Below, piece after piece: positions 1-8,349 of a stretch of 54,235 nt of DNA (position 1 is the first letter of the stretch; each line of letters begins with the position of its first letter). The DNA is taken from positions 1 to 54,235 of the forward strand of contig JAJYXP010000039.1 in NCBI GenBank assembly GCA_021801705.1, written 5' to 3'. Position numbers and translations under genes: made by a program. This DNA is from Pseudomonadota bacterium (GTDB lineage Bacteria > Pseudomonadota > Gammaproteobacteria > Burkholderiales > Sulfuricellaceae). Under the pieces are notes generated by a model, which saw nothing but the letters and a program-made list of their open reading frames with translations, did not search any database and was not told the DNA's origin.

Positions 1-117
1 TTGCCAGCAACGACTTCACGATTAACCCCGCCAGTGGGGGTAGGGGGCTGTTGCCTGAAAATCGAAAAACTTTCTAACGGGGCGGGGAAATTACACGGTT
101 GAAAGTTTATGCAACAT
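1..117. other. Non-coding sequence at the truncation point of the TnsAB gene
   Basis: No gene is seen in the first 117 bases. On the minus strand the text directly after the TnsAB stop begins TGTTGC, and an inverted GCAACA occurs about 60 bases further along. Two AAACTTTC-like words also recur. This could be the end of a second mobile element inserted into tnsB, but the window is too short to show its other end or a target duplication. Confidence 0.3.
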
Positions 118-1680
118 TCAGGCTAGTTCGGTGTGGTCGATATGGCCGATCTCGAATGGACGGTCGCCATGCCGCGGGGTGGTGCGCTCCAGCCGCCAGA
201 AGAACTCCGAATCGGCATAGGCCGCCTTCTCGCCCTCGCGCGCCACGGTCATGGCATTCGCCGAACGGCGCTTGATCTCGTCGCGAAAAGTCCGTTCCCC
301 TGGCGGGAGCAGGCCTTTCTCATTGCATTGCGTGCAGACCTCACCCCAGCAACTGGAAAATGATTTCTCACCCGGCTGGGCATAAAGCTCGTCGATCACG
401 CAATTCATGATGTCAACCACCGCTTGGTCTATCTTTCGCTCCCGGTTGCCGCGCAGATGGATTTTGGGCAGCAGCCCCAGAAACCCGTTGCCGTGGGCCT
501 GCTCGCTCTTGCGGTACCACGAGCGCCATTTGCATATGGCGCGAACGCTGGCACGAGGTGCCGGACCGTCGGACTTTTCCGGGAAGACGCAGTGGAACCG
601 GAACATGGCGTGCTCGAAATCCTTGGGGCTGGCACTCCGCACGATCCGTTCGGTTTCGGCGTTTCCTGAACATACATCTTCCGGCAGGCCGGTGATGATG
701 CCGTCCCTCACCATCTGTTCGAGAACGCTCTTGCGCAGGCTGCTGATAACCCTTTCGGCATCTTCCATGAACACATCTTCTTCCCCGACATTCAGGATGC
801 GCCATGGCTTGCCGTCCCAGACCAGGGGTTGTCCGGCCATCACCTGGATCGGGCGTAACGCCGAGACCGCCGGTAACCGCTTCGATTCCAGATGTATGCG
901 ATAGGCTTCAGCCGATTGCCGGTCGCGAAACAACATCGTGCGCTCCGGCTCGGCAAGCAGGTCCCGATCAAGGTTTGCATGTAACTGACGATCCGCCACC
1001 ATCTTGTAGATCACGTCGGAATCGCACCCCGAATCGAGCAGTTCCTTGATCGGTATCCATGCCTGGTTTCCCATCGTCGCACGGACAAGATCGACGCCCT
1101 CTTGCGGTGCCGGCGGGCAACGTTCGTCCAGGTAATCGGCCAGGAATTCGATGTTGCGGCGCTGGTTCCAGTTAGTTTCGGCGGAGGAACGTACCCGGAA
1201 CCCCAATCCCAGAGAGGCGGCATAGCGTTCGCCCGGCGGGCAACGCCAGGCGCCACTGGCGTCCCGAACGTAAAGTTCGGAACCTTCAGCCGCGCGGGCC
1301 TGCAGCCACTCCTCGGTTTTGCATTCGACCCAACCGGCGAATTCCTCTTGCAACAGGAAGAAATCCGGCGTGGCCATGTGGTTGGCCTGTCTACCGTTGG
1401 CCGCTCGGTACTGAAGTTTGACCTTGGGCGGCTGGTCGTAAAATTCATGTGTGATGTTGTCGGCATCCCATATCACCACCGCAGGCAGTTCGTTCTTGTG
1501 GCTTTCCGCTTGGATGACCATACCCATCTTGCGGCTGGCGTAGCGGCAGGCCACGTTGGCCGTTCCGCTTTTTACCCGTCGCGTTGGCGGCGAGTTACGT
1601 ACGGCGTGGATGGTTTGCCGCGCCTGTGCCGACAAAGCATGTCGATTGAAATACGATTCCAGTTCCGTTGGATTCAACAT
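118..1680 (-). pseudogene. TnsA-TnsB fusion transposase, truncated in the DDE core
   Basis: The 520-residue product combines a TnsA-like endonuclease domain with the start of a TnsB/Mu-type transposase. The TnsA part (about 45-125) shows a Glu at 59, a TPDF segment with Asp 106, and ECK at 119-121, the expected E/D/ExK catalytic set for 5'-end cleavage. A helical DNA-binding region follows. The last residues are IDHTEL, where Asp 515 matches the first catalytic Asp of the rve/DDE integrase fold. A stop comes two codons later, so about half of TnsB, including the other two acidic residues, is missing. The ATG start has a good AGGAG Shine-Dalgarno. TnsA-TnsB fusions are known in Tn7-like elements. 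No TnsC, TnsD or TniQ is visible, although they could lie left of the window. Truncation by a further insertion at about 118 is an inference. The endonuclease half may still be made. Confidence 0.8.
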
Positions 1681-2205
1681 TATTGATACTCCTGTCTTTG
1701 GATTAAAAAACGGAGGGAACCGGGAATTTCGGCGTGAGTTGATCCGCGCCCCCTGGCGGCATTTTTTTGCCGGAGCAGGTGGTTTCGATTTGCAGGGGTG
1801 AGTTGTACCGTTCGGCAGAATGCCCTATTGACTCCTGGCATTACTGACGTAGAATGAATTCATCTGGTCGCGACAACTAGATAGATTCATTAAACGGCTC
1901 GGACTTTCGACGGTTCCGGGCCGTTTGCATTTTCGCCCTTGCGGGACGTATTACTCTCGCTTTTCCTTCCTGGTTTTCCTCCTTCATGATCGCCACCTTT
2001 TTCGGCGGCGAAGTTTTTTCAGGTCATCCGCAAATCTATTTCGCGGCACCCGAAATCCAAAATACAGCAGGTCAATGTATAGTCAAGAGCATCATTTTTG
2101 TGTCATATTAATATTCCAATTCTTGACATTAGCAAGAAAACCCTTTGTTTTTAAATGCAAGCATCCATTGTTACCGTTTGTTTTCCAGTCTCGTCCGTCT
2201 GATCA
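1681..2205. other. Intergenic region between tnsAB and an unknown gene
   Basis: About 525 bases without a supported gene. If the Tn7-like remnant has the usual layout, one transposon end should lie here, upstream of tnsA. An imperfect inverted repeat (AATGAATTCATCT and AGATAGATTCATT, 1853-1892) is followed by a stem-loop at 1893-1925. From about 1960 to 2160 the text turns AT-rich. A TTGACA word at 2123 could be a -35 element for the next gene, but no convincing -10 follows at normal spacing. Small ORFs here look like chance. Confidence 0.4.
1893..1925 (+). terminator. Candidate stem-loop terminator
   Basis: AACGGCTCGGA and TCCGGGCCGTT form an 11-bp stem with one G-T pair around an 11-base loop. 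The + strand continues with a T-rich stretch. It could terminate transcripts entering from the left. No + strand gene directly upstream was identified, so its role is uncertain. Confidence 0.35.
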
Positions 2206-2910
2206 ATGAAAAAACTCTCTTCCAAAGGACGTCCGCGCAAAAGCGAAATCACCCGGTTCAAGGTAATGGCTTGGTTCAATGCAGTTGCGGAGGCAAGCGG
2301 TAAAACAGCGGCGGAACTGGAGCGTGAATTTGCCCCAGCGGAGCACGTTCGTTGGGTGAACGGCATGGAAATAAGGCCGAGGTTGTGGGAAAAATACCGT
2401 CGCGGAGAGGTGGAGCCAAGAAGCGGCTGTAGCCCTAAAGGTGCACCCAACCTAGTAGAGCGCGTCGAGCAGCGGTACCCGGAAACGGCGGTGTGGTTAT
2501 CCTCACCACTATGGCGCCTCGCGGATAAAGCGCCTATGGAGATGAGCGATATTCGTGGAATCTATGAAGGGCTACCGAAGTTGTTGCGGTCGATCTTTAT
2601 TATGGCGCCTCATGAGGAAGGAGAAGTGTTTTGGCGTAGGCCGGTAGCCGTTGATCACGTCTGCGAAATCCTTCTCCGGATAGGCGGCCTAGACGCCTTG
2701 GTAGTCGCGCTTGCATTGGTGAAAGAAGCCGAGATCACTCAATACCAAGACCAGCATGAAATTGGTGTCGATACGGTTCGGCAATGCCTGGCACTACTGC
2801 AACACGATCAAATTCTAGGTGGCAAGCTACTCAGAGAACTTTATAGATATCTTGAACACCGGTGGAAGAAGGTAAAGTATTATCGGATACCAGGTAAAGA
2901 GGACGAATAG
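2206..2910 (+). CDS. Hypothetical protein, 234 aa, transposon/island-associated
   Basis: I do not recognise the family. The product is soluble, rich in Arg, Glu and Leu, and predicted mostly helical. It starts with a basic KGRPRK segment. The middle has alternating hydrophobic helices (about 90-190), and the C-terminus is strongly basic (HRWKKVKYYR). There is no signal peptide, membrane segment or clear catalytic motif. The ATG is preceded by an AT-rich, promoter-like region. It lies downstream and divergent from the truncated TnsAB gene, on the other side of the expected transposon end. It could be a cargo gene or part of the neighbouring defence island. A DNA-binding role is only suggested by the basic ends. 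Confidence 0.55.
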   Translation: MKKLSSKGRPRKSEITRFKVMAWFNAVAEASGKTAAELEREFAPAEHVRWVNGMEIRPRLWEKYRRGEVEPRSGCSPKGAPNLVERVEQRYPETAVWLSSPLWRLADKAPMEMSDIRGIYEGLPKLLRSIFIMAPHEEGEVFWRRPVAVDHVCEILLRIGGLDALVVALALVKEAEITQYQDQHEIGVDTVRQCLALLQHDQILGGKLLRELYRYLEHRWKKVKYYRIPGKEDE

Positions 2911-2930
2911 TAGGAAGATGGGATGTTAAC

Positions 2931-3145
2931 TACCCTCGCCTAAAGGCGAGAGCTTAAAGTTACGGCTCAAACCGGTACTCATGTTGGCCTTTGGCCGACT
3001 CACACCGGGCGAAATCATCAATGCGCATGGCCGCAAGCTGTTTGAAATTGGCCTCATCAACGCCGCCAAGAAAATTCTGATCATATGAGTTGTTGCCCCA
3101 ACATTTATAGCGCCAAATTTCCCAGTAGCAATCCTGCAACATTCA
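2931..3145 (+). ncRNA. Candidate structured RNA element, copy 1 (IS200/IS605 or HEARO/omega-RNA-like relic)
   Basis: The segment starts with a hairpin CTCGCC-TAAA-GGCGAG (2935-2950), then a TTACGGCTCA word, then a nested stem: CCGGT (2972-2976) pairs with ACCGG (3004-3008) and encloses GTTGGCC/GGCCGAC. A second copy at 7111-7197 on the other strand keeps the same order and the same outer stem but has a different, still complementary inner helix (GTCGACC/GGTCGAC). That is compensatory change, which argues for a conserved RNA or DNA structure. Such modules are found with IS200/IS605-type elements and with IscB-associated HEARO/omega RNAs. No associated ORF survives here. The right limit is a guess. 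Confidence 0.45.
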
Positions 3146-3172
3146 GAGGTCCCTAATAAGGCGGAAACGTAT

Positions 3173-3225
3173 TGCGTTATGACAATAACGCACAAATCTG
3201 TGCTAAATTACACGCAGATTTGTGC
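3173..3225 (+). promoter_or_regulatory. Two perfect inverted repeats: operator/promoter of the RM operon
   Basis: TGCGTTAT-gaca-ATAACGCA (3173-3192) is directly followed by GCACAAATCTG (3190-3200) and its exact inverse CAGATTTGTGC (3215-3225). Between the arms lies an extended -10-like TGCTAAAT. The second repeat ends 10 bases before the ATG of the MerR-like gene. This is the layout expected for a promoter repressed by the product of the first gene, so autoregulation of the restriction operon is inferred. Confidence 0.6.
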
Positions 3226-3235
3226 AGAGGGTTGT

Positions 3236-3703
3236 ATGCCAAGCATTACCTTTACTCGTAAACATATACTGGAAGCGCTAGCAATCAAGGGACATGTCCA
3301 CCGCAAGTGGCTGGAAGTGCTGCCGCCTTACGCCTATGAGAACACGCGTGAACGACAGGGGCGCCGTTACAACGGCAGGGACTTGATATTTTTCCTCATC
3401 GTGCAATTTTTGATAGAGCACTATGGCATGAGCCTGGACATCATTGCTCGATTTTCTCAAAACCTGGCAAGGTTTCTGGACAAACCCCTATCGATGTCAG
3501 CTACTGGCTACTTGGTTATCAACATCGACATGGGTGAAATTAAGGTCGCGCAAACCGGGCTGACGGTCGAGCCGTCCATCATTATGCCCTTGGAAACGCC
3601 CTTGAAGCGGTACAGGGCCTATCTCGGCCATGACATTGATGAACCTAAGCAGTCTACTTTGCCTTTCGCTTTCAAGATGCTCAACAATAGAAAGCGCGGT
3701 TAG
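3236..3703 (+). CDS. MerR-like helix-turn-helix regulator of the RM operon
   Basis: The product is 155 residues from the ATG at 3236, chosen because an AGAGG ribosome site precedes it. A longer in-frame start at 3179 would place the operator repeats inside the gene. The N-terminal 75 residues resemble a MerR-type winged helix: a recognition-helix region, then RQGRRYNGRDL and LIEHYGMSLDIIARFS. The C-terminal half has no recognised domain. The gene ends 5 bases before the start of the restriction-modification gene, whose ribosome site overlaps its stop codon. It probably controls timing of restriction by binding the inverted repeats upstream. The regulatory role is inferred from position and fold. 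Confidence 0.65.
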   Translation: MPSITFTRKHILEALAIKGHVHRKWLEVLPPYAYENTRERQGRRYNGRDLIFFLIVQFLIEHYGMSLDIIARFSQNLARFLDKPLSMSATGYLVINIDMGEIKVAQTGLTVEPSIIMPLETPLKRYRAYLGHDIDEPKQSTLPFAFKMLNNRKRG

Positions 3704-3708
3704 GAGTC

Positions 3709-6258
3709 GTGAATAACCAGCAACAGCAACATTTACTAGCCGACGTTAAACGCGCCTTCCACGATATTGGATACCACCGGGACTGGATGCGCGAGCGGTA
3801 TCATTTTGCCGACTTGTACGCTGCAAATACGCGGGAGCAGGAGGTTGCTCTGGGCGTATTCGGCCAAGAGCCGCTGGATTATCGTTCGGCCTGTTTCGGA
3901 CTCGAATTCAAACGTGCGGATGAGCCATCAGAAACCGTCCTCAACAGGATGCGTGCGCTCGGCGCGCCGCAATTGTTCTATGTCGTCAATGGCACGACCC
4001 AGCGCTGGCAGATCCATGCTGATCATGTCTCCATGGCGGAGACCGTGCCAACGCACAATCTCGATAAGCTCATCAAAGATCATCAGCCCATTTGGAATCC
4101 ACAAGCGTTCTTGCGTGCCAAGGCTGGCTTCGCGCCGCCGGGGCCACAGCAGATCGATTTCATCGACATGGGCCTTTTGCCAGCGCTGGAACATGAAGCT
4201 TCCCGTAAAATCGACAGACTCGTGAAAAGGGTGTGCTCGCTGGCCGAAGGACTCCACCAAGAGCGCGGCACCGAGCTCGACGTGGGCAACATGTTTAGTC
4301 TGGTCTTCCAACTCTTGGTCGGCAAGCTGCTGCTGGACCGTGGTATCGCGACGACACAGACGATCGATTTCAGTCACGTGGAGTCAGTGCTGGGCGCAGT
4401 ACGCAACCATTACCCATCGGAGGATCAGGCGACCCTAAAGAATAAAGGGCTGCCGCAAGACATGCTGCAAAAGATCGCCGGCGAAGTGGCGACAAGCTTC
4501 TCGTTCGCTAACCTGTCCGCCGAGACGCTGACCTATGTCTACGAGAATACCTTCGTGTCAGCATCCAGCCGCAAGGATCTGGGCATCCACAGCACGCCTT
4601 CGTATCTCGCCGACTATATTCTGACGCAACTGCCGCTCGAACAAATTCCTCAGGAACGGTGGAACGTGTGGGACCCAACCTGCGGCCATGGCATTTTCCT
4701 GATCGCGGCCATGCGGAGGATGCGAGCCTTGTTGCCCGACGACTGGCTGGGCCACCAACGCCACCAATTCTTTTTGAAGCGTCTACATGGTGTCGACATC
4801 GAGAAGTTTTCCATCGAGGTCGCCAAGCTGTGCCTGATGTTGGCGGATTTCCCTGAAGCCAACGGCTGGGACTTGCTTAACCAGAATATCTTCACCGGCA
4901 CCCTCATTGAGGAACGTGCCAAAACCGCGAGCATTGTTGTCGGCAACCCGCCCTTCGAGGCGCTTGAGCAGACTAAGCCCTTGGTGCGCAAGCCTGCCGA
5001 ACTGCTGCGTCGCATACTACCCCACATGCCACAAGGCGCCATGCTGGGCATGGTGTTGCCGCGCGCCTTCCTCGATGGCGCCGATTATCGCAAGGAACGC
5101 GATGTGCTGTTGCGACAGTTCGACCTCATCAATGTTACAGCGCTGCCGGACCGTATTTTTACCCATTCCGATGTCGAAACCTCCATCGTCATAGCCCGAA
5201 AGCAGAAGGAAAAATCTTCGTTTTTCCTGTACCGCGAGGTGCATGACAATGACAGGCTGGCTTTCCAGAGCAGCTTCAAATCGACTTGGGAAGAACGCAC
5301 CCCCAACGCCTACTTTGCGGAGATGGGCCGCAACAAGATTGCTGTTCCACGGCTGCGGCACGTCTGGCAGGCGCTCGCCAACCAGCCGACGTTGTCCGCC
5401 ATCGCCACGGTGCGTACCGGCATCCGCTACAAGGCGCGCAAGCACCATCCCAACCTGGGCACAACATTCTACAAGGAGGCAGGCGAGTCGCGCAGACTGG
5501 GCATAGAAAGCGTCACTGATTCGTTCATGCAATACACGGCGGCGGGCCAGAAGTATTTTTCCATGGATCCCGAACTACAGCAGAACGGGGCCTATCTGTA
5601 TGCTTGGGACGAAGAGAAAGTCATCGTGCCGGCATCGCGTAGCGCGCGCGGCCCTTGGCGCTACGCCGCCGCGCTGGATCGAAACGGCCTCTGCGTTTCA
5701 CGCCGGTTTTATGCTGTTTGGTCTAAAAAGGTTGATGCGGCGCTTAAGGTGCCGGCCAGCGTGCTCGCTGCCATTCTCAACGCACCTGTGGCGATGGCCT
5801 ACATCTATACGCATACGGCCCAGCAAGACATCGCGACAAAAGCTTACGAAGCCATCCCCCTGCCGCGGCTGAATGATCTTGCCCAAGCCCAAGACAGGCT
5901 AGCAGGTCTCGTCGAGCGTTATGTGGAATTGAGTCAAGTGCCCAACAGGAATGAAACCGCGCTCAAGACGGCATTGTTCGACATCGATGCCGAGGTCATG
6001 CGCCTCTACGACCTGTCGCCGCAACTGGAGCGCCAACTGCTTGACATGTTCTGGGGGGATACAAGACGTCGCGTGCCTTTCGATTTCCAAGGATATTTTC
6101 CGCCTGACTTCGAACCTTGGATTCCCTTACATACGTACATTTCGCCGGGCTTTGCCAAGTCGTATGCGGAAACCATCCGTGAATCGCTACCCAAACAGTT
6201 GGCGCCTGAGACGCTGCAGTTTTTCCAAGACCTGACGGAACAGAATAACGATGACTAA
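3709..6258 (+). CDS. Type IIG-like restriction-modification enzyme (N6-adenine MTase fusion)
   Basis: The 849-residue product has a class I SAM-dependent DNA methyltransferase core. Motif I, DPTCGHG, is at 322-328, and the catalytic motif IV, NPPF, at 413-416, is typical of N6-adenine methylation. The N-terminal 140 residues contain LDY (Asp 57) and LEFK (Glu 66, Lys 68), which fit a PD-(D/E)xK nuclease. Residues after about 560 look like a target-recognition domain. Size and order match Eco57I-like type IIG enzymes that cut and methylate with one chain. Start is GTG with an AGGAG site overlapping the end of the MerR-like gene. The downstream PIN gene overlaps by 8 bases, so all three form one translationally coupled operon. 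The nuclease assignment is less sure than the methyltransferase. Confidence 0.78.
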   Translation: MNNQQQQHLLADVKRAFHDIGYHRDWMRERYHFADLYAANTREQEVALGVFGQEPLDYRSACFGLEFKRADEPSETVLNRMRALGAPQLFYVVNGTTQRWQIHADHVSMAETVPTHNLDKLIKDHQPIWNPQAFLRAKAGFAPPGPQQIDFIDMGLLPALEHEASRKIDRLVKRVCSLAEGLHQERGTELDVGNMFSLVFQLLVGKLLLDRGIATTQTIDFSHVESVLGAVRNHYPSEDQATLKNKGLPQDMLQKIAGEVATSFSFANLSAETLTYVYENTFVSASSRKDLGIHSTPSYLADYILTQLPLEQIPQERWNVWDPTCGHGIFLIAAMRRMRALLPDDWLGHQRHQFFLKRLHGVDIEKFSIEVAKLCLMLADFPEANGWDLLNQNIFTGTLIEERAKTASIVVGNPPFEALEQTKPLVRKPAELLRRILPHMPQGAMLGMVLPRAFLDGADYRKERDVLLRQFDLINVTALPDRIFTHSDVETSIVIARKQKEKSSFFLYREVHDNDRLAFQSSFKSTWEERTPNAYFAEMGRNKIAVPRLRHVWQALANQPTLSAIATVRTGIRYKARKHHPNLGTTFYKEAGESRRLGIESVTDSFMQYTAAGQKYFSMDPELQQNGAYLYAWDEEKVIVPASRSARGPWRYAAALDRNGLCVSRRFYAVWSKKVDAALKVPASVLAAILNAPVAMAYIYTHTAQQDIATKAYEAIPLPRLNDLAQAQDRLAGLVERYVELSQVPNRNETALKTALFDIDAEVMRLYDLSPQLERQLLDMFWGDTRRRVPFDFQGYFPPDFEPWIPLHTYISPGFAKSYAETIRESLPKQLAPETLQFFQDLTEQNNDD

Positions 6259-6778
6259 AGGGTATCTGCTGGACACCAATATCGTGAGCTACCTGATTTG
6301 CGGTCTCAACCAAGACGGCTCAGCCAACGGCATCAATGTCCTCAAGCACTATCAAGAGCATGAGAAAAATGCCTCCATGTTCATCTGTGCGGCCACCACC
6401 GGCGAGGTCGAGTATGGGCTTAAAGTAGCGCCTTCACCCTCCGTAACCATGCAGCAAGAAGTGCGCAATGTATTAGACGCATTTCCCGCAGTAATGGCTC
6501 TAGACAAGCACGTAGCTGCCGATCATTACGCTGCATTACGTGCGAAAATATTCAAAAAATACGCGTCCAAAAATCAGAAGGATCGCGCCAAAACGCGCTA
6601 CATTGAGGAATGGTGTGATCCGTCCACGGGCAAGAGCTTAGGCATCAACGAAAATGACGTCTGGATTGTGGCGGTGGCGCTGGCCCATAACCTCACACTT
6701 ATCACGGCTGATAAGATGGATCACATCAAAGCCATCGTGCCTGCAGGGTTCTCCGTGTTCAACTGGACGAACCCCTGA
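6251..6778 (+). CDS. PIN-domain (VapC-like) ribonuclease, third gene of the RM operon
   Basis: The 175-residue product has the PIN signature: LLDTN with Asp 8, GEVEYGL with Glu 52/54, NDVWIVAVALAHN with Asp 136, and LITAD with Asp 154. These acidic residues would bind the metal for RNA cleavage. VapC toxins are usually about 130 aa. Here an extra helical insert lies near 85-130. The start overlaps the restriction enzyme gene by 8 bases. No VapB-type antitoxin gene is present upstream or downstream. A PIN nuclease tied to a restriction enzyme suggests a back-up RNA-cleaving effector or a toxin held in check by the MTase or the MerR-like protein. That function is inferred. Confidence 0.75.
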   Translation: MTKGYLLDTNIVSYLICGLNQDGSANGINVLKHYQEHEKNASMFICAATTGEVEYGLKVAPSPSVTMQQEVRNVLDAFPAVMALDKHVAADHYAALRAKIFKKYASKNQKDRAKTRYIEEWCDPSTGKSLGINENDVWIVAVALAHNLTLITADKMDHIKAIVPAGFSVFNWTNP

Positions 6779-6837
6779 GTTAATCCGAAATAGAATTGCG
6801 TTTAATTACATCCATGGAGAGCGTAGATGTTAACAGC

Positions 6838-7205
6838 CATGAAAAAGTTCTCAGGGTGTCCTTGCGAGGCGTTCAGCTAAAGTGTTGAAAATGGCTGGCC
6901 TGAACTCAATCTGACCAGCCTGAAGATATTTGCTTTCGTGAAGTTTCCTCATCCTGTCTCCTCTTTTTGAAAGTCGAACTGTCAAAAGCCATCGCGTTGG
7001 CCGCCAATGTCATGCACATTTAGAGTCGCCTTTAGGGATCCGTAAACCCCCCGCCTTTAGGCGGCAGATTTGCCTTTCGTTCTGCAACCGCCGGCACATA
7101 ATCATTGTTGCCGGTTTTGATTTTGACTTCAGTCGACCAGTAGGTCGACTATTACCGGCTTGAGCCGTAATGTGAAACCCTCGCCTTTAGGCGAGGGTCG
7201 TTCAT
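6838..7205 (-). ncRNA. Candidate structured RNA element, copy 2, inverted to copy 1
   Basis: Read on the minus strand it starts with the hairpin CCCTCGCC/GGCGAGGG (7197-7178) and continues TTACGGCTCA. It then forms the outer stem CCGGT/ACCGG enclosing GTCGACC/GGTCGAC (7158-7111), and later a second CCGCC-TAAA-GGCGG hairpin. The order and outer stem match copy 1 at 2931, while the inner helix differs but still pairs. Downstream, at 6840, a short ATG frame (MAVNIYAL, then stop) resembles the first residues of an IscB-type protein. This would fit a HEARO/omega RNA with a lost nuclease gene, but the match is from memory and weak. The element also separates the PIN gene from jetD. Confidence 0.42.
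6851..6952 (-). CDS. Possible 33-aa small protein inside the RNA-like element
   Basis: An ATG at 6952 is preceded by a strong AGAGGAG ribosome site at good spacing and opens a 33-codon frame (MRKLHESKYLQAG...). The peptide is basic and has no recognised domain. It lies within the structured element copy 2. It could be a leader peptide, a remnant, or chance. Confidence 0.25.
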   Translation of the reverse strand: MRKLHESKYLQAGQIEFRPAIFNTLAERLARTP

Positions 7206-7233
7206 TGTGCATATTTGAGTAGGAAATCAGGCA

Positions 7234-8349
7234 TTATGCGTCTATCGCCAATACATGATGCGCAAGCGATTCGATGTCCAAAGACGACACCTGTTCCTGA
7301 TCTACCCCCCGTGAAACGCAGAGATCGAGAAGTGTGGCTGCTATGGGATCGTCCTTCATAACCGACTTAGGCATCGATGGCTGCAGTTCCTTGCCGACTG
7401 ATTGAACATATGGGTGCGACCTTGCTGGATCCGTGAGTGATTTAATCATCGGCCGGTAAGCCGCACTCAGCCGAAGGCCGGGGATTGCCTTCTTCAGCCT
7501 CAGATATATCTCGATACCTGCAGGATCCAGATCACCCCAGAACATGACGTTACGGTGACTTAGGAGTTCTGTTACACCAGGACAGGAAGAGCCGTCTCTT
7601 CTTAGGGTAATCGCGTGGGCAAAACGATTCTCAACCATTCCGGCCAATTGATTTCCATAGTCCTCCTTTGATTTGCTTAGCCCGAAACCGAAGGTTGCAA
7701 TAAATGCGCACCGAGTTATCGCGTTGGTTGAGATAGCCATCTCAAATGCCGCTGGATTTTCCACGAGGATAACCGCCTCAGGAGATGAGCATCCGGCAAC
7801 CACAACATAGAAGGGATGCGCAGAAAACTGCCTGCGATCAATGCCAAACGACTTAAGTGACCGACTTGGCAAATCGCCGAGCAGCTTTGAGGACCCCAAC
7901 AAGTATCTGGCGCTGACCAGGTAGGCCGGTTGCCCATGCAGACCACTCTGGTCATGGCGCAGCCTTACGAGGCCATCCAGCAATCGCTCCATATCGTTCT
8001 GCGAGAGGTCAGAAACCGCATCCGCAGCCGGCATGAGCGCCTCGATGTCGGTATATGCGAGGCATTTCTTCTTGAGGACGAATGACCAACTCTGGACATG
8101 CGGCAGAACTTCTTCTGCAGGCTTGATCACCGTGACGTAGCTGCTGACAGGTTCACCGCGTTCGTCAGGAGTGAACTGGATATGTCCATCCTCCCGCAAA
8201 AGCATGAGGGCTTTTCGGATCGCGACTGGATCGTTGATCACCCCCGAGCGCAGCTTGGCCATGAGGCCTTTTGTGAGCACTTTGCCGGTTGCGCTGCCTT
8301 TGACCCGCTTGAGGAGCCATTGCCGGACCCGATCCTCGAACTCAGACAT
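7234..8349 (-). CDS. jetD: Wadjet nuclease subunit JetD
   Basis: The 371-residue product has an N-terminal winged-helix region and a C-terminal TOPRIM-like nuclease domain. Key acidic motifs are the Glu in VENPAAFE and the GDLDPAGIE loop, the signature of the DUF2220/DUF3322 JetD family. JetD cuts circular DNA recognised by the JetABC SMC complex and so destroys plasmids. Start is the ATG at 8349 with a GAGGAGG site inside the end of jetC. The two genes overlap by 8 bases. It is the last gene of the minus-strand jetABCD operon. All motif residues are intact, so the protein is probably active. Confidence 0.87.
   Translation of the reverse strand: MSEFEDRVRQWLLKRVKGSATGKVLTKGLMAKLRSGVINDPVAIRKALMLLREDGHIQFTPDERGEPVSSYVTVIKPAEEVLPHVQSWSFVLKKKCLAYTDIEALMPAADAVSDLSQNDMERLLDGLVRLRHDQSGLHGQPAYLVSARYLLGSSKLLGDLPSRSLKSFGIDRRQFSAHPFYVVVAGCSSPEAVILVENPAAFEMAISTNAITRCAFIATFGFGLSKSKEDYGNQLAGMVENRFAHAITLRRDGSSCPGVTELLSHRNVMFWGDLDPAGIEIYLRLKKAIPGLRLSAAYRPMIKSLTDPARSHPYVQSVGKELQPSMPKSVMKDDPIAATLLDLCVSRGVDQEQVSSLDIESLAHHVLAIDA

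Noticed and set aside
1925-2209. 94-codon frame upstream of the 234-aa gene
   Set aside because: Phe/Ser/Arg-rich with no coding character. It lies in the AT-rich putative transposon-end and promoter region.
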